Positions 1 to 10,983 of a DNA stretch of 64,000 nt are shown here, one piece after another. The stretch is from Enoplolaimus lenunculus (Eukaryota > Nematoda > Enoplea > Enoplida > Thoracostomopsidae), in assembly GCA_030248215.1 (NCBI GenBank), contig JASANG010004061.1:62001-126000 (forward strand). Reading direction: 5' to 3'. Position numbers and translations under genes: made by a program. Numbering within the stretch: position 1 is the first letter of the stretch; each line of letters opens with the position of its first letter. Under the pieces are notes generated by a model. That model worked only from the letters and a program-made list of their open reading frames with translations. It was not told the DNA's origin and made no database searches.

Positions 1-524
1 AGACCAAAATTCGTCAGTATAAAACATTTACAAAGTTGCCTAAAACGACTTAGAAATAGGAGAAAGTTTGAATGTTTATTTTTGCCACAAATTATGGTTT
101 ATTTCCACAAGGCTTAAAAAAATTGCTGGCTTTAAAATAAGACGAAATTGGCAAATTTTTTAAACAAACGGTGCCTAAACTTTTGTTGAGCTAATCCGAG
201 TGCGAAACCTTATGGTGGAACAATGTTCCCCAAATACCGTAGAAGAGTTATAATCTCGACGCTGTCACATATGTTCCTGTGCGTTGATTGTTTTTAAATC
301 TCATCCCGTTCGCCATCCAGCGAAAAGGTCATTTATGAACACACACACTCTCATTAAATTATAGAAATTATATTAACCAAGTAGTATATATAGAGACTCA
401 AAGCTAATTTGTGACATAAGTATGAAAGTCACAATCATTTCTAAAGTCAAATTCTGAATTCTATAGTTTTAGAGTCACTAGTTTTACGGATTTTCTATAG
501 ATTTTTCATTTGTTTTAATATTTC
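1..524. other. AT-rich spacer, nothing recognised
   Basis: No open frame, RNA gene or clear repeat is visible. It ends at the 8-bp duplication AATATTTC that flanks the first TTAGGC-type element. Confidence 0.6.
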
Positions 525-718
525 GGCCGATGTAAAGATTTAGAGGCGGAACGTTTTTCGGTGGGACTACAAAAGAGTACGCTTAAGCTTTAGACTAATT
601 TTTTTTTGCTTGGCTTAGGCTAAGGCTTAGGCTTAGGAATATGCTCGTTGTTACGCTTAGGCTTTAGTCTTAGGAATATACGTATAATGCTGTTCCGCCC
701 CTGTTCTTTACATTGGCC
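525..718. mobile_element. TTAGGC-MITE copy 1 (hAT-like, perfect TSD)
   Basis: The ends are inverted repeats: GGCCGATGTAAAGA on the left and TCTTTACATTGGCC on the right, each followed inward by an AGGGGCGGAAC-like block. The interior is GCTTAGGCTTAGG-type repeats. The element is flanked on both sides by the identical octamer AATATTTC (517-524 and 719-726), as expected of the hAT superfamily. It is 194 bp and non-autonomous. This is the reference copy for the family described in later entries. Confidence 0.85.
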
Positions 719-1085
719 AATATTTCTAACTCTATGACGTCGTATAATTAATAGGTGTGATTCGCCTTTGCCGATAGTTTGAGCCGGTGACTGAGCACTG
801 AGGGGTTATATTAAAATTTTAAAACAAAAGAAATATATTTTAAACAATAAAGTGTATAATTTTATGAATGAATGCTTAATAAATTAAAATACAATACTGC
901 GAGGTTGCTCTTGTGTGACAATAATACAAGTACTTGAATTACAAGTTAATTTCTAAGGACAATAGTGCAAGTTCTTCTAATTAACTGCTATTAGTATACA
1001 TGATTGCTTTTGATGCAGTCGTGGTGCAAATTTGAACTTTCTAAAATTGCTAACAGATTTCTTACCTAAATACAACAAGGTAGCA

Positions 1086-1255
1086 CGGGCCCGTAGTCAA
1101 GAGGGAGACAGGAGGTGCTCAGCCCCCCCCCCCCCTTGAAAAATTTTGGCCTTCTAGACGATTTTCAATCTAGCTTGTAAGTCATTGAAAACACTTGAAT
1201 GCCCCTCCTGAAAAAACTTTGGGCCCCCTAGCTAGGTGAGCTGGCTACAGGCGTG
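1086..1255. mobile_element. Short hAT-like MITE (CGGGCCCGTAG family), copy 1
   Basis: This 170-bp element starts CGGGCCCGTAG and ends CTACAGGCGTG, an imperfect inverted repeat. The perfect 8-bp duplication AGGTAGCA flanks it (1078-1085 and 1256-1263). It contains a run of about 13 C at 1125-1137. A second copy of nearly the same length lies at 14924-15094. Confidence 0.75.
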
Positions 1256-1263
1256 AGGTAGCA

Positions 1264-1600
1264 TCTATAATATGAGAATGTTAGGTTTAAGGTCTTTTAG
1301 AGCCCGGAATTTGGCAAAATCTGGTCCCGATACGTTTGAAATTGCACTCTTTATAACAGAGTCCTGGGCCGTTTATCACTTGCTCCATCATATTTTAGGC
1401 TGATTTCGGTAAAGGCTCAAGTAAATGCTTGGCCAATAATTTTGGCTTAGGTTTTGGAAAAGGCTTATCTGAGCCTGCGCATAAATTTTCGCCTAATCCG
1501 TTACTTGAGCCTATCAGCCTGAGCCTAAACCTTAAGCCTAAATTTGCAGGAAAAGTGCACAGTAGCTCAGTCGAGTTATATTTTGAGTTTTGACCTATCG
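1264..1600. other. Spacer with degenerate TAAGCC-like repeats
   Basis: Scattered GCTTAGG and CCTAAGCC words between about 1410 and 1545 suggest a decayed relative of the TTAGGC-MITE, but no ends or duplication are visible. No gene is seen. Confidence 0.4.
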
Positions 1601-1608
1601 TATGTTAG

Positions 1609-1937
1609 CAAGGTACAACCGGAGGTGTGCCTCCGGCTCCGGCAGAAAATCGGCCTCCGGCTGCGTTAAATTTTTGCCGGATGTTCCGGTAATTTTGATA
1701 GGTGAAATTTTGCATAATTTTGTAACAATTTATCTGTTTAGCGTGTTTCGTTTTACTTTCGTCACCACAATTTTGAGGAACGACTTTTCCGAAATTTCGC
1801 AGAAAATTAGCGTAAAACCGAACGACTTAACAACATATTGCAGATATTGGCTAAAATCAACTAATTAACCATCATTTTTACTACCTAATTTCGCTTCACC
1901 TCCGGCTCTGGTATTTTTTACCTCCGGTTGCACCCTG
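1609..1937 (+). mobile_element. hAT-type nonautonomous element at head of the array
   Basis: The left end is CAAGGTACAACCGGAGG and the right end CCTCCGGTTGCACCCTG, inverted repeats of each other. These match the ends of the better copy at 38677-39061. Flanking octamers are TATGTTAG (1601-1608) and TTTGTTAC (1938-1945), 6 of 8 identical. The interior is rich in CCTCCGGCTCCGG. The last 30 bp of this element are the first part of the tandem unit that follows. Confidence 0.75.
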
Positions 1938-3502
1938 TTTGTTACGTTACAATATGACTGGTATTTTTTACCTCCGGTTGCACCCTGTTTGTTACGTTAC
2001 AATATGACCGGTAGTTTTTACCTCCGGTTGCACCCTGTGTGTTACGTTACAAAATGACCGGTATATTTTACCTCCGGTTGCATCCTGTTTGTTACGTAAT
2101 ATGACCGGTATTCATTACGTCCGGTTGCACCCTGTGTGTTACGTTACAATATGACCGGTATTTTTTACCTCCGGTTGCACCCTGTTGGTTACGTTACAAT
2201 ATGACCGGTATTTTTTACCTCCGGTTGCACCCTGTTTGTTACGTTACAATATGACCGGTACTTTTTACCTCCGGTTGCCTCCTGTTTGTTACGTTACAAT
2301 AGGACCGGTATTTTTTACCTCCGGTTGCATCCTGTTTGTTACGGACCGGTATTTTTCACCTCCGGTTGCACCCTGTTTGTTACGTTACAATATGATCGGT
2401 AATTTTTACCTCCGGTTGCATCCTGCTTGTTACGTTACAATATGACTGGTATTTTTTACCTCCGGTTGCACCCTGTTTGTTACGTTACAATATGACTGGT
2501 ATTTTTTACCTCCGGTTGCACCCTGTTTGTTACGTTACAATATGACTGGTATTTTTTACCTCCGGTTGCACCCTGTTTGTTACGTTACAATATGACCGGT
2601 ATTTTTTACCTCCGGTTGCACCCTGTGTGTTACGTTACAATATGACCGGTATTTTTTACCTCCGGTTGCATCCTGTTTGTTACGTAATATGACCGGTATT
2701 TTTTACGTCCGGTTGCACCCTGTGTGTTACGTTACAATATGACCGGTATTTTTTACCTCCGGTTGCACCCTGTGTGTTACGTTACAATATGACCGGTATT
2801 TTTTACCTCCGGTTGCACCCTGTTGGTTACGTTACAATATGACCGGTATTTTTTACCTCCGGTTGCATCCTGTTTGTTACGTAATATGACCGGTATTTTT
2901 CACCTCCGGTTGCATCCTGTTTGTTACGTAATATGACCGGTATTTTTCACCTCCGGTTGCATCCTGTTTGTTACGTAATATGACCGGTATTTTTCACCTC
3001 CGGTTGCATCCTGTTTGTTACGTAATATGACCGGTATTTTTCACCTCCGGTTGCATCCTGTTTGCTACGTAATATGACCGGTATTTTTCACCTCCGGTTG
3101 CATCCTGTTTGTTACGTAATATGACCGGTATTTTTCACCTCCGGTTGCATCCTGTTTGTTACGTAATATGACCGGTATTTTTTACCTCCGGTTGCATCTT
3201 GTTTGTTACGTAATATGACCGGTATTTTTTACCTCCGGTTGCAGCTTGTTTGTTACGTAATATGACCGGTATTTTTTACCTCCGGTTGCATCCTGTTTGT
3301 TACGTAATATGACCGGTATTTTTTACCTCCGGTTGCATCCTGTTTGTTACGTAATATGACCGGTATTTTTTACCTCCGGTTGCACCCTGTTTGTTACGTT
3401 ACAATATGATCGGTAATTTTTACCTCCGGTTGCATCTTGTTTGTTACGTAATATGACCGGTGTTTTTACCTCCGGTTGCACCCTGTTTGTTACGTTACAA
3501 TA
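1908..3502 (+). repeat. Tandem minisatellite, about 33 units of 50 and 47 bp
   Basis: Each unit is about 30 bp identical to the right end of the hAT element before it (CTGGTATTTTTTACC then TCCGGTTGCACCCTG) plus about 20 bp of the host flank (TTTGTTACGTTACAATATGA). I count about 33 occurrences of the CCGGTTGCA core. Units to about 2850 are mostly 50 bp; those from about 2870 to 3370 are mostly a 47-bp variant with TTACGTAATATGA. The last unit runs directly into TTTGTTACGTTACAATA followed by unique DNA, which marks the true flank. Apparent reading frames here shift every unit and are not genes. Confidence 0.9.
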
Positions 3503-4492
3503 ATATGAACGTTCGAAAATTTTCTGTGGAATTTGACGTTAAAATGCATACGCACTATTTTTTGCTGCAACTGATAAATTGTGCACATCTGCAAATGCCT
3601 GTCCGTCGTATAAACCACCGTACGCTGCAATTTGTTGCAGTTTTTTTGCTGTAAATTCTCGTAATTTCAAAAAAACTTAACACGAAAAATAGTTGTTTCG
3701 ATCGACACTAATCACGTTGCAAAAGTTATCGCTGGGTGTGTAACAGTTGTACCAGAGGTAGCAACCTAAATGCGGTCTGCAAATGCAACCATCTCTAAAA
3801 TTCCGTTGGGTAAAAATGATAATAGCCTAGAATTTGGAAACATTGCAACCTTGTCGATGTATGTGCAATAGTCCTCGCTGTATTTGCTTCCATATGATAC
3901 CCTCAAGAAATGCAATCTTAGCCACGCGGACGAGTCGTACGCAACAGATATCAGCAAAAAACATCAGTTAAACCCTGTAATCATCGTGTTACAAACCCTT
4001 TGGTTGCACAAAAAATGTTTCAATGAAGAAAAAATTGACTGCACCACAATGCCCGGGAGTGGCGAAGCTGTCCGAGACGTAAAACGACGGGTAGACGACA
4101 AAACAAATTGACACCTTTGAGTATTAACGAATAGGGTGGGTAGCAGAATATTGTATTTAATATTGATTATTAACCAGGGGTAAAACTAAAATATCACAAA
4201 TGACAGAAATTAAAATAATTTTGCACTGTGTTTCATGCGTTGAAGACAAATGTATATTTTTTTGACTGCATGCAGTCGCTAAGAATTATACAAACGAAGG
4301 TGTGACGAGAAATAAACTATTTTGTTGCTTAAGGGCTTTTGAAAGGATTGCTCGTAAGGTTGTGTAGATTGTCTCGACTTCTATAAGCGAGACCATAATG
4401 ATATGTTTAAATGTATATAAATATTAATTATATAAATACATATATAACGAATATGGTTTTATTCACAAATTGTTGATAGGGATGCTTAACAT
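3503..4492. other. Spacer, nothing recognised
   Basis: There are short open frames of 60-75 codons, none with a recognisable family, a splice context or composition unlike background. No repeat ends were identified. Confidence 0.5.
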
Positions 4493-4839
4493 CAGCGGAT
4501 CCAGAGGTTAGGTGAGGGCAACGTACACTCGTCCCGTTAAAATTTTTTTTTGCCGTACAACGGTAACGTCAATATATTACAATTTTCTTCCTCAGAAATT
4601 TTTTTGTAAAAAATACAATTTTACTTACCGAAATTTTTTTTGCTAGAAAACCTTACAATTTTTCAACCTTTGAAAAATTTTCGGTAATAAAATCATAAGG
4701 TTCCTTCCTACCTTACAATTTTTTGCCCTCAGAAAATTTTATTATGATAAAATGATGAGGTCCCTTCTACCATACAATTTTTGCGTTTCATAACAATTGC
4801 CAGTACGCCTCACGTGAGAATTTTTTGGATCCGTCTCTG
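4493..4839. mobile_element. hAT-like nonautonomous element (GGATCC family), copy 1
   Basis: The left end is CAGCGGATCC and the right end GGATCCGTCTCTG. The interior has repeated blocks of CTTACAATTTTT and GAAAATTTT in both orientations, matching the element at 30067-30365, which has clear duplications. No target duplication is visible here. Confidence 0.55.
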
Positions 4840-4931
4840 ACGCTCGACATAATAATTTGTGGAAAACTGCCGGCAAGTTAAGCGAGCTAAAAGCCAAACG
4901 AACATATCGCCTTGGTGAATTTTTAACCGCA

Positions 4932-5030
4932 TCATTGACCAAAAACAGAGTGACATTGACCAAAAACAGAGTGACATCATTGACCAAAAACAGAGTGACA
5001 TCATTGACCAAAAACAGAGTGACATCATTG
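4932..5030 (+). repeat. Four-copy minisatellite
   Basis: Four tandem copies of ATTGACCAAAAACAGAGTGA are present. The first period is 21 bp; the later ones are 24 bp because they include CATC. Open frames across it merely repeat LTKNRVTS-like strings and are not supported as coding. Confidence 0.85.
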
Positions 5031-5034
5031 GCGA

Positions 5035-6045
5035 TGTCACAATGGTGAAAAGATAGATAAGTTTTCTTGAATAAATCTTCAAACAGGTGTTTCTTGTGTT
5101 ACAAACTGAATACAGCCAAAACGTCTTTTACGAAAATCGCAAACAAAGTTTTGATTCTAAATTTCCACAATCGCTTATACCCTCGAACGCATGACATAAA
5201 TTATGTGTTAGTAATGCAATTTCTTGCATTTTAAAAAATCTGCAGATATACAAAACGTGGTGTAAAACATAGAATTTTCAAATTATTGCTTGTTGCCAAT
5301 CGTTCAAACTGAGTTAAAAATAGTCGATCAGAACGAAACAGAAAAATGTTATTTTTTCTTTTACTTTTTAGACGGAATCGTGTCTTTTTGGTGCATTTTT
5401 TGCAATTTTGGTATTTTACAATTACAACGAATGAAATATATTTGTTCAAAACGGCCAAAAATGTGCCATCAATAATCAGTGAATTGTGACCACTTTATAT
5501 TGCATTTTATTGCATGCATTTGAGTTACATTCTGCATGCAATATGTTTTCCATACAGTGTGCAGTATATTTCTGTGGCATTAATGATTTTAAAACTAAAA
5601 TTTAATATGAAAAAGTGATTATATCAGTGCTGTGATTGGCAGTGGTACCAAATTTCTTGATTTTTAGATCCCTGGGGGTCATATATATCGTCACCCCGTC
5701 ACAAGAACGATTTCATAGACAAAAAATGCCCCCCAAGGAATCTAATCGGCTGCTATTCGTGGTCCTGCTAAAGACCTCGTATAAACTATTCGTGTTGAAA
5801 TCAAAAACAAAGCACAACACAACTTACGTTGACCGATTTTATCAAGGCCGTCCCTACGGTTGCATTCGGGAACCGTACCCCCCGTCCTCAATTTCAGCTG
5901 GTGTCCTCCAGATAGACATGGTCAGAAAGTAAACAATTTTGAATTGTAATTGCAGGGGTCGCTCAAAGTTATTCGGTGCCACCCAAACATAATTTTCTGA
6001 CACAACCGCTGTATTTTGTATCCCACATTGGCCGTTACGAACTTG
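5035..6045. other. AT-rich spacer, no gene seen
   Basis: Short open frames on both strands overlap each other and match no family I recognise. The words TTGCATGCA and TGCATGCAA recur around 5505-5545 without forming a clear element. Confidence 0.5.
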
Positions 6046-6297
6046 CACTGTAAATTTCAGTGAGTTGATTTTAACTCAGAATGAGTTGAATTACTCAGTC
6101 TGAGTAAGGACTATCAGAACTCAGAATTTTGAGTCGATTCAATTCATTCTAAGTTAATTAATCAACTCACCCATAGTCAACTCAACTCAGAGTGAGGATT
6201 AACTCAACTCAGAGTGAGCTAATGTTTAGTGATATTAATTCAGAAATAACCAACTCGCTAGCTGAATTGATTAATCAACTCATTGGAATTCACAGTG
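6046..6297. mobile_element. CACTGTAAA palindromic MITE, copy 1
   Basis: This 252-bp element has ends CACTGTAAATTTCAGTGAG and TTGGAATTCACAGTG (inverted) and an interior full of GAGTTGA and TCAACTC words that can pair. Further copies are at 25023-25472 and 25582-25832. Confidence 0.8.
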
Positions 6298-6494
6298 TGG
6301 GGGTAATTATTAAACGGTATTTCATTAATAGAAAAAAACCGAAATTTCAGTTCCAAACTCCCATTCCAAAGATATTGCATTAATGTCACGGGTAACAAAT
6401 TTAACGAGCATAAAGGCTTTAGTCTGCCTCGACCAAGTCACATCTTAGTAATCCTATCAGTGTGTGTGGTAGGTCACATTTTCAAAGGACTTGG

Positions 6495-6719
6495 GGCCCA
6501 TGTTACTTTAAGGGGCGTCCAGGTTTCTGGTGGGTCCATAAAAGAGTAGGTGTATATTCTAGATTGCATTTTTTGCTTGGGCTAAGGCTTAGGCTTAGGA
6601 ACACATTATTGCAACGCTTAGGCTTAGGCTTAGGCTTAGGAATACGCTTTTGCAACACTTAGGCTTAGGCTTAGGAATACGCTTAATGTACTGTTACGCC
6701 GCTTAAAGTAACATTGGCC
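6495..6719. mobile_element. TTAGGC-MITE copy 2 (TTACTTTAA subfamily)
   Basis: The ends are GGCCCATGTTACTTTAAGGG and CTTAAAGTAACATTGGCC. The interior has three blocks of tandem CTTAGG/GCTTAG. Flanking octamers GGACTTGG and TGGCTTGG match at 6 of 8. This subfamily, also at 30734-30926 and 33065-33207, replaces AAAGAACAG of the main family with ACTTTAAG. Confidence 0.8.
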
Positions 6720-7614
6720 TGGCTTGGTATCACACAAAATGCTGAAAATAAGTTTATTTCTTACATATCACTAGCACATATGAACGATGATGGTAATCAA
6801 CTTCGCAGAAAAGGTTCGCACAAACATTAATTTCGACAGCGCAACAGTATATAATTGGGTTCTTTAAAATATCTGAACATCAAACGGTAATTTTTAACCA
6901 GTTTTTTTAAATGTTCATTTAAAATTTACGCTTTAAGTTTTAGGCATAGGCTTAAGTTGGTTATGTTCAACTAATGTTTAAGTGGGCGTTTAAATATTAT
7001 TTGAAAAAAAATTGTTCGAAATTCGAGCGAAGTTTCACATACTTACACTAAATTTTATAAAAATTAAATTTTAAAACTAAACGCGTACCGGGTACATTGT
7101 TTTCTACACATAATGTGTTCAGTTGCACACTTTTGTTGAATGGATATTATCCACTCTTGCTAACATTAAGCAAGTTGATTATGGTCACCAGATAAAAAAT
7201 TTTCTTGCTTTTAAGTGAAAAATTGCACATTTGCTCGACTGAATAATATTAAAAATACGTACAATTTTGAGACATTTTTAATGGCTAATTTTTGCCAACT
7301 ATTGTTCAAGTGACTGCAACAAATGTTTTAAACCTAAAATTCATAATATTCCGGGTGCAACTGATGGTGAGATGTAAGTTGAGCGTCGAAGGACCACAAA
7401 AAAGCCGAAGTCGGAGCCGGATCTGATTACCAATCAAAATCCGGTTGCTAAAAATCACCTCAAATGCACCAACTTTCAAGAATACTTAACCTATTAAAGT
7501 GTTAAAAATTAGCTTGTTTGATGGTTTTTGACAATACTGGCAAATTACCATGTAGCTAAACGCTTGTTTTTAGAGTACAACAACATAAAAATCATCACCA
7601 GATATAAAATAAAC
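6720..7614. other. Spacer with one MITE fragment
   Basis: The only recognisable item is a fragment at about 7079-7180 (GCGTACCGGGTACATTG, then CAGTTGCACAC, then CCACTCTTG), the right half of the element seen whole at 9868-10196. A stretch at 7355-7440 with GGGTGCAACTGATGG and AATCCGGTTG may be a decayed CAGGGTGCAACC-type hAT element. Confidence 0.5.
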
Positions 7615-7832
7615 GGACCAATGTAAAGAACAGGGGCGCAACAGTATTATAAGCAAATTCCTAAGCCTGAGTCTAAGCATAAACTTAAACCTAAGCGTAA
7701 GAATGAGAGCATATTCCTAAGCCTAAGCCTAAGAGTCTAAGCCTAAGCCAAGCAAAAAAACAGTCGAAAGCTTAAGGTTACTCTATTGTAGTCCCACAGA
7801 AAAACATTCCGCTCCTGATCTTTACATGGTCC
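7615..7832. mobile_element. TTAGGC-MITE copy 3
   Basis: The ends are GGACCAATGTAAAGAACAG and CTGATCTTTACATGGTCC, with CCTAAGCCTAAG arrays inside. Flanking octamers AAATAAAC and AAAAAACG match at 6 of 8. Confidence 0.8.
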
Positions 7833-8972
7833 AAAAAACGAAACAATAAAAATAAGACTAAACCCGCAAATATAACAGAATCATAGCCAATGAGACATAG
7901 AGTTTATAAGACTGTGTACGATTGTTGATTGGCTGACCTAATGAAACGTCGCGGCCAATCATATCATGGCCCTCCCGACACAACTCAAAACCAAAATGTT
8001 ATTTTATAATTTAGTTCTATAAAATTTTGTTTGGTTTCTTGTTCGCGATGTTTTTATACCGCAAGGTCGTCTATACGCAATTTCTGCATTCGCCACATAC
8101 GATGTTAAAAAATTGTTTAGCAAAAAGTTATAATTCAATGAAAACAGTTTGGTTTCTGAATTCCTACTTAAGTACGACTTTATACTTGCTTGTATGCTCA
8201 ACATTTACTTAGCCAATTTACCGTTTCTGAAAACGTATTTAAGTAAATATACTTAAAAGTCACTGATTAATTTTGATGTGATGCAGACTATTAGTTTAGG
8301 TGTTTCAACCTTGGTCTAACTGAGATTGTAGACTGATCGTACCTAAAGCAAAATTAAGGGTTCCTGGTTATGACACTGGTTCAACTTTATCATTCATTTG
8401 TTTTAGTTCAAAAAGCTAAGTATTTACTTAAGTATGTTTACTTAAGTAATAATTACTTGAGCATAAACATAAATAAATACTGAAGTAAGATTTCGGAAAC
8501 CCAAAGATGTACTTACTTTTCTATTCAAACCCTTTTAGCAAAAACTTTAGTTTCGGTTTAATTTTTCTATTTTTAGTCAAAATAATTTAGCGAAAAATTG
8601 CTTTTTTGTCGTTGTCTAAAATGTGATGTTAAAATGCCGACAAAGCACATCAGATTGAATTTAACGAACGTATTTATAAAGTTTAAAATACAATACAAAA
8701 CAACATTTAAGCATTCAAGGCCAACAAAGATTATATGTATACGAAAAACAGCAAAAACATGCCTAATATATCATTAACAACTGCAAAAAACTATGCTCAT
8801 ATTTTACATTTTTAGGTCAAAAACATGTATTTTTAAATTAGGAGCTATTATTCATGAGCCAACTTTAAAATTTATGCAAGTTTTATATTTGCCGTTATCA
8901 AAACAAACTTCGTTTGCTATAGGTTTCTGGCTGTTAAAAATCCTTGAGAAGCATAGCTTTCCTGCAATAGTC
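7833..8972. other. Spacer, no gene
   Basis: Words such as ACTTAAGTA and TTAAGTAAA recur between 8165 and 8490, resembling the AAGTAAA-rich element at 31811-32080, but no ends can be drawn. No supported coding region. Confidence 0.45.
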
Positions 8973-9447
8973 GGCCAATGTATAGAACAGGATCGGAACA
9001 GTGGTATAAGCATAGTCCTAAGCCGAAGCCTAAGCCTAATCCTATGCCTAAGCCTAAGCCTAAATATAAGAATGAGCCTATACCTTAGCCTAAGCCTAAG
9101 CCTAAGCCAAGCCTAAGTATAAAGCATAAGAATGAGCCTACGCCTAAGCCTAAGCCTTAGAATAAGCATAAAGCATAAGAATGAGCCTACGCCTAAGCCT
9201 AAGCCTTAGCATAAGCATAAAGCATAAGAATGAGCCTTACCTTAGCCTAAGCCTAAGCCTAAGCCTAAGCATAAAGCATAAGAATGAGCTAAGTCTGAGC
9301 CTTAGCATAAGCATAAAGCATAAGAATGAGCCTTACCTTAGCCTATACCTAAGCCTAAGCCTAAGCAAAAAAATTAGCCTAAAACTTAAGCTTATTTTAA
9401 TTACAGTCCCGCCGAAAAACGTTCCGGCCCTGCTCCATGCATGGGCC
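8973..9447. mobile_element. TTAGGC-MITE copy 4, array expanded to 475 bp, perfect TSD
   Basis: The ends are GGCCAATGTATAGAACAG and CCATGCATGGGCC. The identical octamer CAATAGTC lies on both sides (8965-8972 and 9448-9455). The interior is a higher-order array in which blocks of CCTAAG alternate with GCATAAAGCATAAGAATGAG, repeated about five times, making this copy more than twice the usual length. Long open frames rich in Leu-Ser (LSLSLSLS) come from reading CTAAGC in frame and are not genes. Confidence 0.88.
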
Positions 9448-9867
9448 CAATAGTCAATGGTTTAATTGTCTATCTAAGTGCAGTTTAAAACAGGCTTACA
9501 GCCGTGTCTGTTACCCTATAACTTGAAGACCAAATAAATTATAAGAAACAAATATTGTGCAATAATGCAATTTCAGACAAATTATTGCAGTCTTTTTTAT
9601 ATAATTTTCAAAAAATCTAGATTTTAACATAAACCATAAGCTTTTAAGTTTTAAGCTTAGTTTTAAGCTTACGGTGGAAATGTACAAGAGCATCTCAGAA
9701 ACTTAATTGCAAAATTGCAATTATTTTTTTATCAAAATTCTACACAACAACTCATTATAATATTTGAACGCAAATGACAACGCTAAAAGAATGCGCAAAC
9801 TGATAAATGCAAACACGAAATGCAACACGCGAAGTAGAAAAATATATATACACTGAGATCAGTCAAG

Positions 9868-10196
9868 CCAAGAGTGGGTGATCACTTTTTATAACAAGAG
9901 TGTGCAACTGGGTACATCCTGTGTATTAAAGAATGTACCCGGCACGCGTTAAGTTTTTTGCCTACCACCCCTTGTTTAGGGGGTCTGTATTAAGTTTTAT
10001 ATCGTAGTAGAGCAAATTGTACCCCCCTTGTTTAAGGGAGGTAGGTGTACTGAAGCATACTGTTAATCTCTTGCTTAAACCCCCCTGATTGAGGGGGGGT
10101 CGAACAAAAATGCTACGCGTGCCGGGTACATTCTTTAATACACAGAATGTACCCAGTTGCACACTCTAGTTATAAAAAGTGATCATCCACTCTTGG
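9868..10196. mobile_element. MITE with ~85-bp inverted ends (CCAAGAGTGG family)
   Basis: The left arm (CCAAGAGTGGGTGATCAC, then GTGCAACTGGGTACAT, then GAATGTACCCGGCACGCG) is repeated almost perfectly in inverted form on the right. The centre has several CCCCCTTGTTTA blocks in both orientations. TCAA is present beside both ends and may be the target duplication. Fragments lie at about 7079-7180 and 57550-57680. Confidence 0.85.
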
Positions 10197-10505
10197 TCAA
10201 ACCCACTAATTGTAAGCGTTATGCGGTTACGACAGCCTTCGCTTGTATCGCCGACCAGGTACACGACACTGAATATGGCTAAATTTGACCAAAAAATCTG
10301 GCAAAGGTCGTCATTTCTGCTTTCGAGTTTCGATTAATTTCAAATTGTGCGTCAATTTCTTGTCGCAGTTTGATGTAACAACTGTTTAAACCTAAAATCG
10401 GCCTTGATCTTACGCTTGAACCAAATAATTTTAAGTCGCACTCGTACCGGTATGTCACTGAGTACCCGGAATTATTCAACCATTCAGTCAGTATTGTAAG
10501 ACTTT

Positions 10506-10569
10506 AAGCTTGTCTAATTTGCAATGTTTCATATTGTCACAGTTTGATATCATTTGCCAGCGATTTGAA
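10506..10569 (-). pseudogene. Relic 1 of an atonal bHLH region
   Basis: The minus strand reads SLANDIKL, stop, QYETLQIRQ, matching [18 protein letters not shown] of the live gene 0.5 kb away residue for residue apart from a few changes and one in-frame stop. DNA similarity around TGTTTCATA and CATTTGCCAGCG is also plain. The loop and start of helix 2 are the only parts I can align with confidence. It lies in tandem, same orientation, 3' of the intact gene, so it is probably the remains of a local duplicate. Confidence 0.75.
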
Positions 10570-10799
10570 CATAACATATACTAGTCTGCCAGCTTTGCGT
10601 AGTGCGCAAAACCTAGCGAAAGCACCAAAAATTTCTTTGCAAATTTTCTTTTCATTGAACAATTACGTGCAGTTCTGATTAATGCTGGAAAGTTGCCCAA
10701 AATACGTATGTGGGTCATTCTAACTTTAATACATAAATTAAGACGTATCACTGTAGCTTCGTGGTGTTTCGTCTGAACCGAATTTAGTCAAAAGTATTT

Positions 10800-10960
10800 A
10801 GTAAACCTTAAAAACTCGCTAAATACTGCAATGTAACAACGTGGACCCTTGTAAACGTTTGATCCTTGAACAGTTACCAATCGTTTCAGGGTAAAAATGA
10901 AACCACATCCGTCGATTTTGTTAGATAAAATCGCTATTAAAAGATGCATCCGCCGTTCGT
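10800..10960 (-). pseudogene. Relic 2 of an atonal bHLH region
   Basis: Directly 3' of the live gene, the minus strand shows NERRMHLL at the position of RERKRMNSL (basic region) and, about 35 codons on, CYIAVFSEFL at the position of [10 protein letters not shown] (end of helix 2). The stretch between is still open but no longer resembles a bHLH. At DNA level AAAACTCGCTAAATACTGC aligns with AAAGCTCGCTAAGTGCCGC of the intact gene. It could be a very divergent paralogue, but loss of the LSKYETLQ core argues for a decayed copy. Confidence 0.6.
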
Positions 10961-10983
10961 TTAGATGATAATTGAGACTCAAT

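Noticed and set aside
2185-2445. 86-codon open frame and similar ones in the tandem array
   Set aside because: The unit is 50 or 47 bp, so the frame shifts each unit; the protein is a by-product of the repeat.
1908-3502. CRISPR-like array of about 33 repeats
   Set aside because: The whole unit repeats with no unique spacers, and its parts derive from a transposon end and flank.
8973-9447. TTAGGC arrays as a telomere or interstitial telomere
   Set aside because: They sit between inverted ends with target duplications and recur as short blocks in fourteen elements; none is a long terminal array.
8793-9453. Leu-Ser repeat proteins (LSLSLS) on the plus strand
   Set aside because: They are readings of the CTAAGC hexamer array within a MITE.
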